In this document: piece after piece, positions 46,101 to 57,800 of the stretch
How the letters are laid out: each line of letters begins with the position of its first letter
Numbering within the stretch: the first letter of the stretch is position 1
NCBI GenBank assembly: GCA_019916065.1
Contig: CM034233.1
Location: forward strand, 20,533,936 to 20,597,935
Origin: Vitellaria paradoxa
Taxonomy: Eukaryota > Streptophyta > Magnoliopsida > Ericales > Sapotaceae
Reading direction: 5' to 3'
Length of the DNA: 64,000 nucleotides
The notes under the pieces: model-generated
Seen by the model: only the letters and a program-made list of their open reading frames with translations
Database searches by the model: none
Told to the model about the DNA's origin: nothing
Program-made: the position numbers and the translations under genes

Positions 46101-48468
46101 GTTGACTTGTATGCTTTTTTATTGGAATGCACCTGTAGCATTTAACTGCAACCTTAAATCTACCTTGGGTTATGTTGACTTCTCAACTGATATACAAGAC
46201 ATTGCCTGTGAAATTAAGATGGATCCATTAGTTGTCTTGAGAATAAACTTGTGGCATCTATCTAAGGTGGTCTTTTTGTTTCCGATTATACTCAGGCATT
46301 GGCATCTTTAAATTTAGAAACTGGAGACAACCTTTAGCCTAATCAGAAAGCTAGAAGACTGTTACATAACAGGTGATCTTGCCATACAAGTTGTAGAGCT
46401 TGGAAAGCATGGAACTTAGAAGATATGTGTCCACCTGTTGCCTGCCATTATTTTTGTTGGAATTCTAAAATAGGAGAATCTTGTCTTGTAAGTTAAACAT
46501 ATGAGCAATATCTGAAATGGCTCGCGCTGCTTGCTTGGAAATATACCTGATATCATGGCCTTAAATGATTGGAATTGAGCTGTATGCTTTTTGTTATCAT
46601 TTTCATTATGGAATGTGTCAGCACTTTATTGATTGTTTTGAGACTTATTGTCGGCAGGTCACTAAACAATCTCGGAAGTTCTGTCCTGAGGCCATTACAT
46701 TTCTTCAGGCATTGTTGATGGCAGCTATGAACAGGAAACCTGGCCAATATCTGGATTCTAGGGTATGGCTCCGCTGGTCTCTGAAGCTTTCAGCTTCTCT
46801 TATTTGGGGCTAGATTTCCTTAGTTGCCCGAAGAAAGTAACCAATTATTTTTACCCTCGTAGCAGTTGTGTCATCTTGTGGAACTTAAGGCACTTGGGCC
46901 TATGCTATGTATACGAAGCAGTATAAAGAGATCAGTCCTCTGGATTTCCTCAAGTTAATGGATATGCCGGAGGATTCGCCTTTCTTCAGCTCAGATGATT
47001 TCAGGTTAGTGGTTGATGGGTTCTTTAGTAGTTATTGATAATACATTGTATTTTAGGGTGGGTATAATCTGGCATTATACTTTGAGATTGGATTTGTGGC
47101 AGAATATGTTCATGGTGGACCATCATTTATGGCCTAACTTCTTGCTTCAAAAAGAAATTTGGGGGGGGGGGTGACATCAAATTTGATGTCAGGTGACAAC
47201 TCAATCTGGGTTGTTGAATTTTAATCCAACTGTCCAAATACATTCATAAATTTTTAATTTAAAAAATTTGTGAATGGTCCAGGTCGAGTTGTCACCGGGC
47301 TGACATCAAATGTGATGGTCCAGCCCCCGGCTTCTCAAAAAGACTAACCAAGCCATTTGTTTTTATTTAATGAGGTTCATGACAATTTGCATGACAGTGC
47401 TGGAAGTTCATCCGAGTTTTTGCTAAACAATGGCTTTTTTCTAGGCTTATCATTGAATGGGTACATTATTAGTTTTTTTAGATGAGGAATATTATTAGTT
47501 TGAAGATACAAAAATTAAAGGACTTCCTTCCATGATGATGACTTAAGATTGGTTGTACTGTTTATTCAACCTGATTTTTATATTGTTAGCTTGTCCTGTT
47601 GTGTGGAATTGCGAGTTTTGTTGAGCAAACACGCATGTATCTTCGATTTATACTTTTGATTCTGGACGATATGTGAACTTCTCTGGATGATTAATTTGTT
47701 TACTAGTGCACGCTTGAATTTGCCTGTTATTGCAAAATTTCTTTAATATGCTTTGCTCTGAGGTTGTTCCCCCGCAAGATGCTTAATACTTTCTCTATGC
47801 AGGGCCAGCATGCTTGCATCTGTGATTGAAACTCTCCGAGGATTTATTAACATTTATGAAGGATTTAATTCCTTTCCTGAAATATTCTTGCCAATTTCAG
47901 AATTACTTCTTGCATTGGCAGAACAAGAACACATGCCCAATGCTTTGCAAGATAAAATTAGAGATGTTTTCCAACTTATAGAGAAGAAGGCCCACGAACA
48001 TAATTGCTTCGTCGGCCCCCTGCAGATGCAAAAGCGGAAGCCAGTGCCTATTAAATTAGTCAATCCAAAATTTGAAGAGAAGTAACACACTTTACTCTTC
48101 TTTGTTACGATTTCAAAGCCTATTTCTTGGTTGCATTTGGTAATGTGCATCTTCTAGATTCAGTCACTGAACTTTGGCGTTTTGTAATGCTTTTATTATG
48201 CAGCTTTGTTAAGGGTAGGGATTATGATCCGGATCGGGAACGAGCTGAGCGAAGAAAGTTGAAGAAGCTTGTAAGAAGGGAAACTAAAGGGGCAGCACGT
48301 GAACTCAGGAAAGATAATTATTTCTTATATGAGGTGAAGCAAAAAGACAAGGCACTACTGGAAGAAGAAAGAGCTGACAAGTATGGGAAAGCAAAAGCTT
48401 TTCTCCAAGAACAGGAGCATGCTTTTAAATCTGGGCAATTGGGAAAAGGTAGGAAGAGGAGGCGATGA
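37122..48468 (+). CDS. NOP14: NOP14 nucleolar protein (ribosome biogenesis), with six frameshifts
   Basis: NOP14 joins the U3 snoRNP/SSU processome in the nucleolus and is needed for 18S rRNA maturation and 40S assembly. Exons: 37122-37358, 37471-37605, 37968-38124, 42481-42563, 42698-42751, 42871-43083, 43449-43577, 44376-45038, 45330-45521, 45626-45820, 46658-46762, 46863-47004, 47803-48081, 48204-48468; about 950 aa, the usual length. Landmarks: basic N-terminus (MAKKSKP, PNPFETIWSRRKFDILGKKR), LLKDYEQSGKSSVFVDKRIG, acidic exons 3 and 8, EVMEEIISKSKFFK, SVEIPYFAAICARQRLL, PEIFLPISELLLALAEQE, KGRDYDPDRERAERRKLKK, terminal GQLGKGRKRRR. Lesions: -1 near 44478, 44675, 45029 (A8 run), 45498 and 46925; +1 near 45752. 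Every intron phase fits once these are discounted and no nonsense substitution is seen, so either consensus errors or a very young pseudogene. The first donor reads GC. In-frame ATG at 37071 is less likely as start. Confidence 0.9.
38770..39262. repeat. Direct duplication, 253-bp period, in NOP14 intron 3
   Basis: CTACTTATATTTTGGG starts at 38771 and at 39024. Both units run through AAACACC.CTATT.TCAAG, the CACCACATTAT stretch and AATTACTCT.ATCAAAAGCA (the L1 LIKSTLS motif). Hence L1 sequence plus its left flank was copied in tandem. Confidence 0.75.
38880..40440 (+). mobile_element. L1-type LINE ORF2 remnant in NOP14 intron 3
   Basis: 39137-39559 is open: GWKRLYFSKGARITLIKSTL, PTYTMFLCKVPVSIVNELDK, QRDVLWEGVENKFNHHLV, the region just after the reverse transcriptase of plant L1. 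Further on, with stops, come FFIVKWCCICKSKEESIDK (zf-RVT, near 40015-40075) and the C-terminal LWRSKRYHRVF-like end near 40250. It lies in sense with NOP14 and ends where the hAT MITE begins. Confidence 0.75.
40457..40976. mobile_element. Non-autonomous hAT element with GGGGACGGG subterminal repeats
   Basis: 520 bp. The left end CAGGAATGTCAAAT and the right end read inverted, TAGGGATGTCAACG, form imperfect TIRs. The flanks are 8-bp near-duplicates (CTTTCTAG at 40449-40456, CTCTCTAG at 40977-40984). Both ends are packed with GGGGACGGG/GGGTATGGGG words, and the centre is AT-rich. This is the structure of a hAT MITE. It is a different family from the 19.8-kb element (different TIR and subterminal motif). 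No coding capacity. Confidence 0.75.
41240..42405. repeat. Segmental duplication in NOP14 intron 3, about 550-bp unit
   Basis: Two copies of about 550 bp (about 41240-41790 and 41794-42300) share TTTGCATATGCATCATCGAT/TTGAT, TAGTCAATTGTCAAAATGCT, TTTCCATGTGCGTTTCAACT, CGGTTCTGCCTTCTTTGGAG and GTGCCTCGTTGACCATTAAT. A third partial copy (about 42295-42405) repeats the last part. Copies are about 85% alike by eye. Frames over it are not conserved between copies, so it is not coding. Confidence 0.7.
47161..47335. mobile_element. Palindromic MITE-like element in NOP14 intron 12
   Basis: The left arm (from a G run at 47161, then GTGACATCAAATTTGATGTC and GGTGACAACTC) is matched by the right arm read inverted (CATTTGATGTCAGCCCGGTG, ACAACTCGACC). 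A short AT-rich loop separates them. The arms are about 50 bases each. The element could fold into a long hairpin. Confidence 0.6.
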
Positions 48469-51400
48469 TACTGGTTTTGGATGCATCACATTGTCCATGG
48501 TGTACTTTAGGTAAGGAATTTTTTTTATTAATGCCATTAGTTTCAAGTTATTGGCTTTTTTAACATTTTAGCTTATAGGAGGAATAAACCTCCACAAATC
48601 ATTTCTCAGAAACGTCCTGCCCTTTTGCAAATTATATGTATCCCATGTGCCGATTATCTTTTTCACATAAAACATATTTTCCTGTTGTAATTTATAAGCA
48701 CCTTTCTATCTAGTGCAATATATGAGCACTCTGTCTCTTGATCCTTGCAAAACACTTGCCTGATCGCTCTTATCATTTTTAGTTTTGAAGAGATAACACT
48801 TTCTCATAGCTTATATAATTTCCTTGCACCTTTTCAAAATATCAAATTGTTTTAAACGTTATTATTGTTCACGATTAAGGTTAATCAATGGAATAGGTAG
48901 CCTTAGAGCTTTACCAATGTTTGATTTGTTGCACCATATGAGGCATTTCTGTGCATCTAGGCATTTGACGCCATTATTTGCTTATCCATGCATTTCTCTA
49001 TCATGTGGGGAATGCTATGTTAGGATTTTATATCTTCTCATATGCTAAACTAGATAAATAAAACCAGTTTCTTGACATGAATAACTTGTGTGAGGCCTAG
49101 TGCAGTTCATGCATATTATTTTTCATTCTTAGATGAAAACCTTATAAGCATTATTATTTTACCAAACAGTCATTCAATGACCACATTAGTGGTGGTTGTA
49201 TTTGTATCAGCAAGTTCGCAAGTAGTTTTAGCTAACTCATTCCTCGAATATTAGGCATTGATTCCTTCCTTCTGAGAGTTGCTGCCAAATTTGTGGTGTT
49301 GCCATTGTAGTAAATTACACCGCCAAATCTGGATTACATTTGTATGACGCTCTTGCAAAGATGAGCCTCCATGCAGGCCCGGAATCATTGGCTGGTGAAA
49401 CTGATCTCATGTCCTTCTATCAGTTACCCCTGTACGTATATGAAAACTGTTTGTACAGAACTTCTGGATGGAACATCAAAAATTTTGACAGTATTTATTG
49501 CATGCTTGTAGGAATGAGAAACCGAGGAGCATGATACAAGGTTACATTCTATTGTCTTGGAGATAAATTTATGCAGGAGCTATAAATGTTTTAATAATAT
49601 TTGCTGTGATGTTCATGAATGATTCAAAATATACAAAGATTTTCATCTTAGGGACAGATGAGATGGAATTACTTCAATCAATATACCCCTTTTCATCAAT
49701 TCTGTAAGAGGTAAATTCTTTCTGAATTGCCATTGTATCCAGATCATTCTCTTGAATAGAGGATACAGTAATGTTTCTTGGCTTTCTCAGTCTTGATAAC
49801 AAGGTTACATTCTATTGTGTTAGAGATAAATTTTACTTTCTCATCATTTGTAACTTGTGATTTAGAGATGTGTGGAATGGATAAGGCAAGTGTTCACAAC
49901 TTTTCAGTCAGCCAAAAAAATACACCCAGAAAGGCAGCATTATATATATGTATGTATTTTCTTTGTTATTAAATTAATATTTTCTTGGTCTGAATCTCAA
50001 AGTCTTTTGAGGTAAATTTGTAAAAGAATTAGCCTTAATATTGAATGAAGTGGTTAAATCTTACTACTGTTACTTTTAACCTATTATTTATTTTTTTATT
50101 TTTTAAATTATCATGTCCCACGCTGTCGTGTTCATATTTAGCACGTCCGGTGCTCTATGGCTGTGCAAATCAGTCAATCGTTATAATTATTCTTTTACAT
50201 CCCTATATGTTGGTTTAAAGCTTTTGAGCCCCTAAAATCTTGTTTTTACAAGTTGTGGTTGGCGTTGGCATCATCAATTGAAGAAGGCTATGTCTATAGC
50301 TTTGTTTCCGGAAAGAAGCTTTTGGCATCTTGTAGTTTCAAGCTTTTTCGGAATCTTAATAATAATAATAATAATAATAAACAATTAGGTACTAGTAGGG
50401 CCACTATTCAGCAATTAAATTTTTAACAGAAACTATCAAAGTTACTTTTTAAATATTTGACAAACATTAATTTTTAATACTTTGTTATAATAACTCGATA
50501 TAAATTTATCAGAAACTGCTTAAAAAATTATCAAAAGAAGTTAAAAGTTGTCTAAAGTTATTAAAATTGTCAATTTTTATCAACTATTCAAAAATTATGA
50601 ATAGGTGTAAAAATTGTTAAAAATTATACTTATACATCAAATGTATTAGTATTAGAAATGGTAACTAACAACTTTTAATAAAATGTCAAAAATGCTAAAT
50701 TTGGACTTGTAGATGATGTAGCCAAGCGGAGCCTTTCACTCACAGTCCATTCTCTTTGGATGTGTGGAGAAGTACAGATGGGGTGAAGAAGAGCCACCAT
50801 TGACTCTGAAATGGTGGAGGACCAACAGTGTTTTGGATGCCATTGTTTCGAACTGGCAGGTAAGAACTCTTGGTTGCGATTAGTGATTATATTGATGCAC
50901 AAGGCTGCTACTGATGGGTCTTCTTCACTTGCTTTATATGAAGCGAAGGAAAGAGAGAGTTTGGACACTTAAGCGAAGGAGTGAAGAGTTTTGGACTTGG
51001 GGGGGGGGGGGGGAGTATTGCAACCACAAAGTAGGTATAGGATACGAAACACAATATGGGTATAGATATAAATACCTTAATTAAAAAAAAAAATATGAAT
51101 AAAGACATGAAAAGAATACGAAAAAAATAATTTTATTATCTATATATACGGGCATAACTTAGATAACCAAACTAAATTCATAATTTAATATAAAAATAGT
51201 AAAATATGAGAGAATATTTTATGAATTAAGGGTTTAAGCTACTTAATTTAGGTTGATTTTAATCATATGTTTCAGATAAGTTGTAAAATAAATGAACACA
51301 TCACGTAACGATGTTGATATGTATCATGAGATGTTTAAGGAATATGTGTCTGTGTTAGACGTGGATACAACATTTATTTTGAATTCTATGTGATTCATAG

Positions 51401-51780
51401 ACTACTGGCTTTGGTATGCAGTTGAGTCGTTAGAAGGTTCACTAATGGTTCATCCTTCAGTACAAATGACCTACTAAAGGACAAGTGATGATTCTTATTA
51501 TTAGTAGGGTAAAAGCAGGAATTAACTTTGTGATAAACCACGGATAGGATAGTTGATGGTGAGTTGGTAACTACTGTAATTTGGATTATTGGAGGAACTA
51601 TTCTTTAACCTGCCCAAGGGGAAAATTTAAAGTGATTGGGAAGTTTAGAAAGAAAAGCAAGCCTCTACCACGAAGGGAAAGGAAAAGGAGATAAACAAGA
51701 TGAATGACCTAAACAGTTGCCTCTTTTAAAATGTTACAGGTGTGCATGGTTAGTTGCTCAGAGAGAGAGAGAGAGAGGAG
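48469..51780. other. NOP14 3' UTR and spacer
   Basis: The first few hundred bases are the likely NOP14 3' UTR. No gene is supported beyond. (AAT)n lies at about 50359-50380 and a 14-base G run at 51001-51014. A moderately complex stretch at 50690-50865 ends in a good donor (TGGCAG then GTAAGA) and could be an orphan exon, but I recognise no protein in it. The 64-codon frame at 49340-49531 has no domain. Confidence 0.4.
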
Positions 51781-51788
51781 AGAGAGAG

Positions 51789-52383
51789 ATGGGAGCAAAA
51801 ATTTTGAATGAGCGATGTGGAGAGGATGAAAGAATAAGGGATAGATGAGAATTGGCTGAACGATGTTCTGGAAAAGCTTGAAGGATTTGCTGGTAGTGCT
51901 AGAGAACATGGGTGCAAGTTTGATAGAAAGGGATGGACTGGCTTGTTTCCCACCGAGACGAGAGAGAGACTGCTCCACTGGCTCAACTTGCTACTCCCTT
52001 TAAAATCCCGCGGTGGTTCTGCTCCTGTGTTTTGCATTTGCAGTCTTGTTGGGGCCTACCCTGTTTTGTTGTAGGGAGGGCAGTTCAGATTATCTGCCTT
52101 TGCTGTGCTCAGTGTGCACGCCTTACTGTTTTGTCGTTGGGAGGCCGTTCAAGTGGTCTACCTTTGCTGCCGTGGTGTAGGGAGAGCAGTGCAGATGATG
52201 ATAATGATGATTGTCACGCACAAAATGATGAAAGACATCAAAAGAGATTACGATATGGCCTATGATGATGATGATGATGACCCTTCCAGAAGGAATTACA
52301 GGACACCGGGGATTCGTTGCAAGCAATCCCAGAACACTATTTTGGTGGTCTCAGAGGACAGCCTGTTTGATGAGACACGTTGA
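51789..52383 (+). pseudogene. Decayed paralogue of the repeat/TM protein gene at 63.6 kb
   Basis: Near 51847 a frame gives ENWLNDVLEKLEGFAGSARE, which parallels AENWMINVLEKLKELGMELA in the 63,565 gene. Near 52009 the DNA CGGTGGTTCTGCTCCTGTG matches the membrane segment (GTGGTGGTTCTCCTCCTGTG) there. Frames change at least twice: at the start (TGA at 51857 after a short ATG frame from 51789) and before the membrane segment. 52067-52200 holds three imperfect copies of a TTGTGGTAGGGAGGGCAG-like unit absent from the paralogue. The tail (RRNYRTP, then YFGGLRGQPV* after another shift) resembles a C-terminal NYRMP...YFRxLRG motif I recall from small plant proteins. Not expected to be functional. Confidence 0.55.
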
Positions 52384-52709
52384 TATCTAAAAGCTATTAT
52401 CTTAAGATTTGGCTATTATTTTAGCTCTAGTTGATCTGGTTTCTGTGCATTTCTTCCATTCCACCCTAAGCATCTGTTTGGTGTTTGAGGATTCCGATTG
52501 AATAAATAGAAAAAAAAGTGTTTGACTTTCTACGCAATTAGCTAATAGCGGGTCTAGCGCCTGGGTGTTTGTCTATTGATGTTCCATGCTAGGCGCTTAC
52601 AACGAAGTAGTTTTCAGCAGATTTTTGCTGGAAGAAATGCCTCTTGTATTTAATATTTACTAGTTTCTCGGTGAAGTGTTTCTTCTCTAGCTAGTGACCA
52701 TTGAGTGTG

Positions 52710-52714
52710 TGCCA
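52710..52714 (+). repeat. Left 5-bp target duplication of the copia element
   Basis: TGCCA, repeated exactly at 58992-58996. Confidence 0.9.
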
Positions 52715-53200
52715 TGTTGGAATTAATTAATATTTAATTTCCATAATTAGTGTCCTAATTAAAGTGGTCCATATAAGAATCTAAATTTAATAAGGAATTA
52801 TTTAGAAAGTTATTATTGGCAAAAGATTGTGAGTTAATTTCTTAACCATATCCTACTTTGATGGACGGTAGAGATTAAATGACTAATTAGGAAATTGGGT
52901 CATCTCTCTCCCTATAAATAGTGAATGAATTCCATCAATTCATACATTATTAAAATATGTGAAACCCTAGTTTCCAAGAGGGAAAAACCCTAGTTTCCAA
53001 AAGGGTTTTATTTTGTTGAAGGAGAAGATTCAAGAACAATAATTTTGAGGTAGCTTCCGTATTCAGATTTTCAAAGCAATGGTTTAAGGTACGTGTTCTT
53101 AATTATATTATGTAAGTAGATAAAATATGTGAATATCATGAAGATAAAGATCCTGTATATTTAATTAAATATTATGTGTTAATTTAATTATAAACTTACA
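52715..53200 (+). repeat. 5' LTR of the copia element
   Basis: Starts TGTTGGAATTAAT and ends TAAACTTACA (TG...CA), 486 bp. It carries a TATA box (CTATAAATAG near 52912) and matches the 3' LTR closely, with scattered substitutions and one rearranged stretch near 52965. The visible divergence shows that the insertion is not recent. Confidence 0.92.
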
Positions 53201-53202
53201 TG

Positions 53203-53214
53203 TGGTATCAGAGC
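53203..53214 (+). other. Primer-binding site (initiator tRNA-Met type)
   Basis: TGGTATCAGAGC, two bases after the 5' LTR, is complementary to the 3' end of plant initiator methionine tRNA, the usual copia primer. Confidence 0.9.
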
Positions 53215-53874
53215 ACAAGTTTGTAATCTCATGATATTCCATTGATATTGCTGTTAATTGAATTTTGTTGAATATTTAATTATATATGTGTTTGAGAAAA
53301 TTAGGAGAAGCTTATTCATATATATTTATATATTGCATGGATTTTAGTTTTCTATCCTCATTAAAATTCTTAAAAACTTACTCAAGATGGGATATTGAAT
53401 CTGTATTCACATTCTTGTATTATTGCTTTCAATAAAATAGTTTGAATGCAAACGGCATGAGTAAGGATTTAAATCCCAAATCTTGTATTAAGTTATGATT
53501 CTTTATTTTAAGTTGATTTTTCCAATTAGGATTCTTGGATAATCAACTGAAAGTATATGTTAATATTGTGAAGGCAGTGACTTAATTGCTAAAAAGAATT
53601 AGGGAATTTAATAATATAATTAATCTTTTAAGGATGACAGGCGACTTGCTTTTTAACATTACTGAGTTATAATATATATATATATATATATGGATTAATG
53701 GCATGCCTTCTAAATTCTGAAAAAAAAAATGCACTTAAGTTTTGTTATTATTTTTTCTTATTATTTTGTTTTCCTTTATTTGTATTTTTGGAAAACTTAA
53801 TAATAATAATATTCTTTTAATGTTTAATGATTAAATTAAGTAAATTAATTATTTTAGCCATTATTATTGATTCT

Positions 53875-54620
53875 AATATTCACATTATTAATGGTTTGGT
53901 GTTCACCACAGTGCTCCCATCCATTATTGTGAATATTAAATTTATGATTATATTTAATTCTAATATTCATATTATGATTAGATGAAATATTCCTACTGTA
54001 TTTTTTCATCTATTGTTATGAATATTAGATTACTAAAATTTTATTCATACCATTTATGTTTTGGTTGCCCACAGGCCCAAATATGGTAATGAATGTTGGA
54101 TGGATAATATATATATTTTTTAATATTCACGTTATAAATGGTTTGGTGTTCACCACAATACTCCAATCCATTATTGTGAATATTAAATTTATGGTTATAC
54201 TTAATTCTAATATTCATATTATGATTAGATTAAATATTCTCACAGTATTTTTAATCTATTGTTATGAATATTAGATTACTGAAATTTTATTCATACCATT
54301 TATGTTTTGGTTGCTCACAGGCCCAAATACGATAATGAATGTTGGATGGTTAATATATATATATATATATTAATATTCACGTTATAAATGGTTTGGTGTT
54401 CACCACAGTGCTCCAATCCATATTATGAATATTAAATTTATGGTTATACTTAATTCTAATATTCATATTATGATTAGATTAAATATTCACGACAATATTT
54501 TTTTTTAATCTATTGTTATGAATATTATATTATTAAAATTTTATTCATACATCTATATTTGGTTGCCCACAGGCCCAGATATAGTATATAGTAATGAATA
54601 TTGAATTGTTGATATTTTAA
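53875..54620 (+). repeat. Threefold tandem repeat in the copia leader (about 248-bp unit)
   Basis: ATGGTTTGGTGTTCACCACA starts at 53891, with counterparts at 54138 and 54388 (periods 247 and 250). Each unit includes TCTATTGTTATGAATATTA, TTTTATTCATACC and GCCCACAGGCCCA-like words. The array lies between the PBS and gag. Confidence 0.85.
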
Positions 54621-54839
54621 TTACCGTTTACTCAGTTATATAATTATTATGGTGTGATAAATTATTTTATTAGAAAAATTATGGACATCCATAGATGCCA
54701 TATTTTTTTTTAAATAATGTAGCCCAATTAAATGTTTTTAAATATCAACATTTTTGTTCCCTTGCATAATTGTTGTTTGTTTGTATAAATGAAATAGATA
54801 TGTGAGCATATTTAATGAATATTGCAGTTTTAAATCTTG

Positions 54840-57800
54840 TTTTACTTCAATCCCAAGCCTCAAATATTCCTAAATTTGATAATACTAAATTTCTTTTTAA
54901 GTGGTATGAGTAAGTCGAGTTTAATAGAATGCTAAGAAGATCTTAATAATTTTGAGGAACTTTTTCAGTTTACTCACTTGCTGAAAAATTTATGGCTAAA
55001 CTAACTAGTGTACGTTTTTATGATACTCGTACCATGAATGAACACATTATTGAGATGACCAATCTGACTACAAAATTAAAGACTTTAGGCATGATTATGG
55101 ATGAGTCTTTTCTCATCCACTTTGTCCTAAACTCTTTACTTTTAGAATATGGACCTTTTTAGTTCAATTACTACACTATTAAAAATAAATGGAATGTAAA
55201 TGAACTACATAGTATGTTGGTCCAATAAGAAACTTATGTAGCATAATGGTCATGTGGCGCATCTAATGGTGAAAGAATGAGTTACAAAGAATAAAGCTGG
55301 AAAAGACATCAAGCGGCCCATCCAAGATGAATGGATCTGATCAATCTGCCCCAAAAAGGAAAATAAAGTGATAAGTACCATTTTTGGAAAAGAAGTGGAC
55401 ACTTTCAGAAAGATTGCCTAAAATGTAAGGCATGGTTCAAAATAAGGGTAAACTTATACCTTTAGTATGTTTCGAATCATTGATATTCCTTTTAATACTT
55501 AGTGATTGATTATTATTTAAGTACTCATGTTTTAAACTCGATGCAAATATATATTTTTTTAATTTATTTAAGATCTCTTGCCTTATTGCATTTAGAATAT
55601 TGGTAAATGGATAATACCAAATTAACATTGAACCTTGTTTCTCTAAATCCTTTCTTACTTTGCATCATAATGTTAGAACTAAACATGGGTCATTTGACGA
55701 GCATTCTTCTTACTTGTGGTATAAAAGATTGGGGTACATATCTAAGAAAAGAATAGAGAAAAATAAAGGAAGGAATTCTCTCAAATCTGGAAGAAGTACC
55801 CAGCTCCTACAAATAATATATACAGACATATGTAACCTTTTGCTAAACTCCTTGAACGTTTAGGTGCTTGTGCACAATACACGATGCCAAATGAACCTTG
55901 GCAGAATAGTGTAGCTGAAAGGCACAATTGTACCCTTACGGATATGGTTAGGAGTATGATGAGTAATATAAGATCACCTATATCCTTATGGATGCATGCT
56001 CTTAAAACTGCTGTGTATGTCCTAAATAGGGTTCCTAGTAAGACATTTCCAAAGAAAACTTTTGAACTGTGGAAAGGTTGGAAACCCAGTTTAAGGCATT
56101 TGCATGTTTAGGGTTGCCCAGCAGAAGTAAAAATTTATAATCCATATGAAAGAAACTGGATCCAAGAACAATTACTTGTTTCTTTACTTGGTATTCAGAA
56201 AAATCAAAAGGATATAGATTTTACTGTCCTAACCATAGTACAAAAAATTGTTGAAACCGAAAATGCCAGATTCATTGAGAATGGTGAAATTAGTGGGAGT
56301 GGTAAAGTTAAAATGCAATCATTCAAGAAATCAAGGTACAATTTTCCTTACCTTTGCAGTCCTGTTGTTCTTAATGATGTTGATACAATCAACAATAATG
56401 AATAACAAATAAATGATCAGCAACCTGATGATTCTCATAATGAGACTGTAACCACTGACCCTATTATAGATGCGCCACAAGAAATAGCATTAAGAAGATC
56501 TCTTAGAAATAGGAGACTTGCTAATTCGGATGATACGTGGTGTATTTGCAAGAATCTGAGTATATTGTTGGGAATACTGATGATCCGGTTATATATTCAG
56601 AAGCCATTAATAGTAATGATTCTACTAAATAGATTGATGCCATGAATGATAAAATAAAATCTATGGACTCCAATAAAGTCTGGAAGTTAGTCGAATTGCC
56701 TGAATGACATAAAAAGGTTGGATGTAAATGGGTTTTTAAAACCAAACGCATTCTAAGGGCAATATCGAATGACATAAAGCTAGACTTATAGCCAAAGGTT
56801 TTTATTAACGTGAAGGCATTGATTAAAATGAGACTTTATCTCCTGTATTAAAACTCTTTAAGAATCATTTTAGCACTGGTAACTCATTTTGATTTAGAGC
56901 TACACCAGATGGATGTAAAGACGACTTTCTTAAATGAGTTTAAAAGAAAGAGTCTATATGATACAACCAAGAGCTTCATAAAAGAAGGAAAGGAAAATAT
57001 GGTCTCTTTGTTAAAGAAGTCGATATATAGACTTAAACAGGCTTCTTGACAATGGTATCTTAAGTTTTATGATACTATTACTTCATTTGGGTTTAAGGAA
57101 AACACTGTTGATCGTGTATATACCTGAAAACCAGTGGGAGTAAATTTTTATTTTTAGTACTGTATATTAATGACCTACTTATAGCCAACAGTGACCTTGG
57201 TTTACTATAGGAAACTAAAGATTTTTCTTTTAAAAAAACTTTGAAATGAAAGATATAGGAGAGACATCTTTTGTGATAGGAATAGAAATATTCCGAGATA
57301 GATCACATAAATTATTAAGATTATCTCATAAAGCTATATTAGTGAAGTTTTTGAATGAATAATTTGCATAATCATGACTCCACTATCGTTCTAATTCAAA
57401 AGGAGGATAAGTTCAGTTTAAGTAATATCCCAAAATAAATTGGAACATAACAGTATGAAAGATATTCCTTATACTTCTACTCATATGAGTTTAATGTATA
57501 TGTAGATTTGCATCAGGCTAGATATTAGTATTATTATTGGGATGTTATATATATACCAAAGAAACTGGGATTTGATCATTTGAAAAACTGCAGATAAAGT
57601 TTTAGGATATTTGCAAGGTTTAAATATTACATGCTCACATTTAGGAGGGCCAATCACCTTGAGGTGATTGGATATTCAGACTCATATTTTGGAGGATGTG
57701 TTGATAGTAGGAATAGCATTTTCATTATGTTAGAAAGGCTATTTCATGGAAGAATGCTAAGAGTTATTGCATCATCCACCATGGAGGCTGAGTTTGTTGC

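Noticed and set aside
49340..49534. 64-codon frame downstream of NOP14
   Set aside because: No domain recognised, no splice context, surrounding sequence is AT-rich 3' flank.
52123..52326. Minus-strand Ile-rich frame at the 51.8-kb pseudogene
   Set aside because: Antisense of a GAT repeat (ATGATGATGATGATG) in the pseudogene tail.
53875..54620. CRISPR-like or centromeric satellite reading of the 248-bp array
   Set aside because: Units are adjacent, too long, and lie between the PBS and gag of an LTR element; only three copies.
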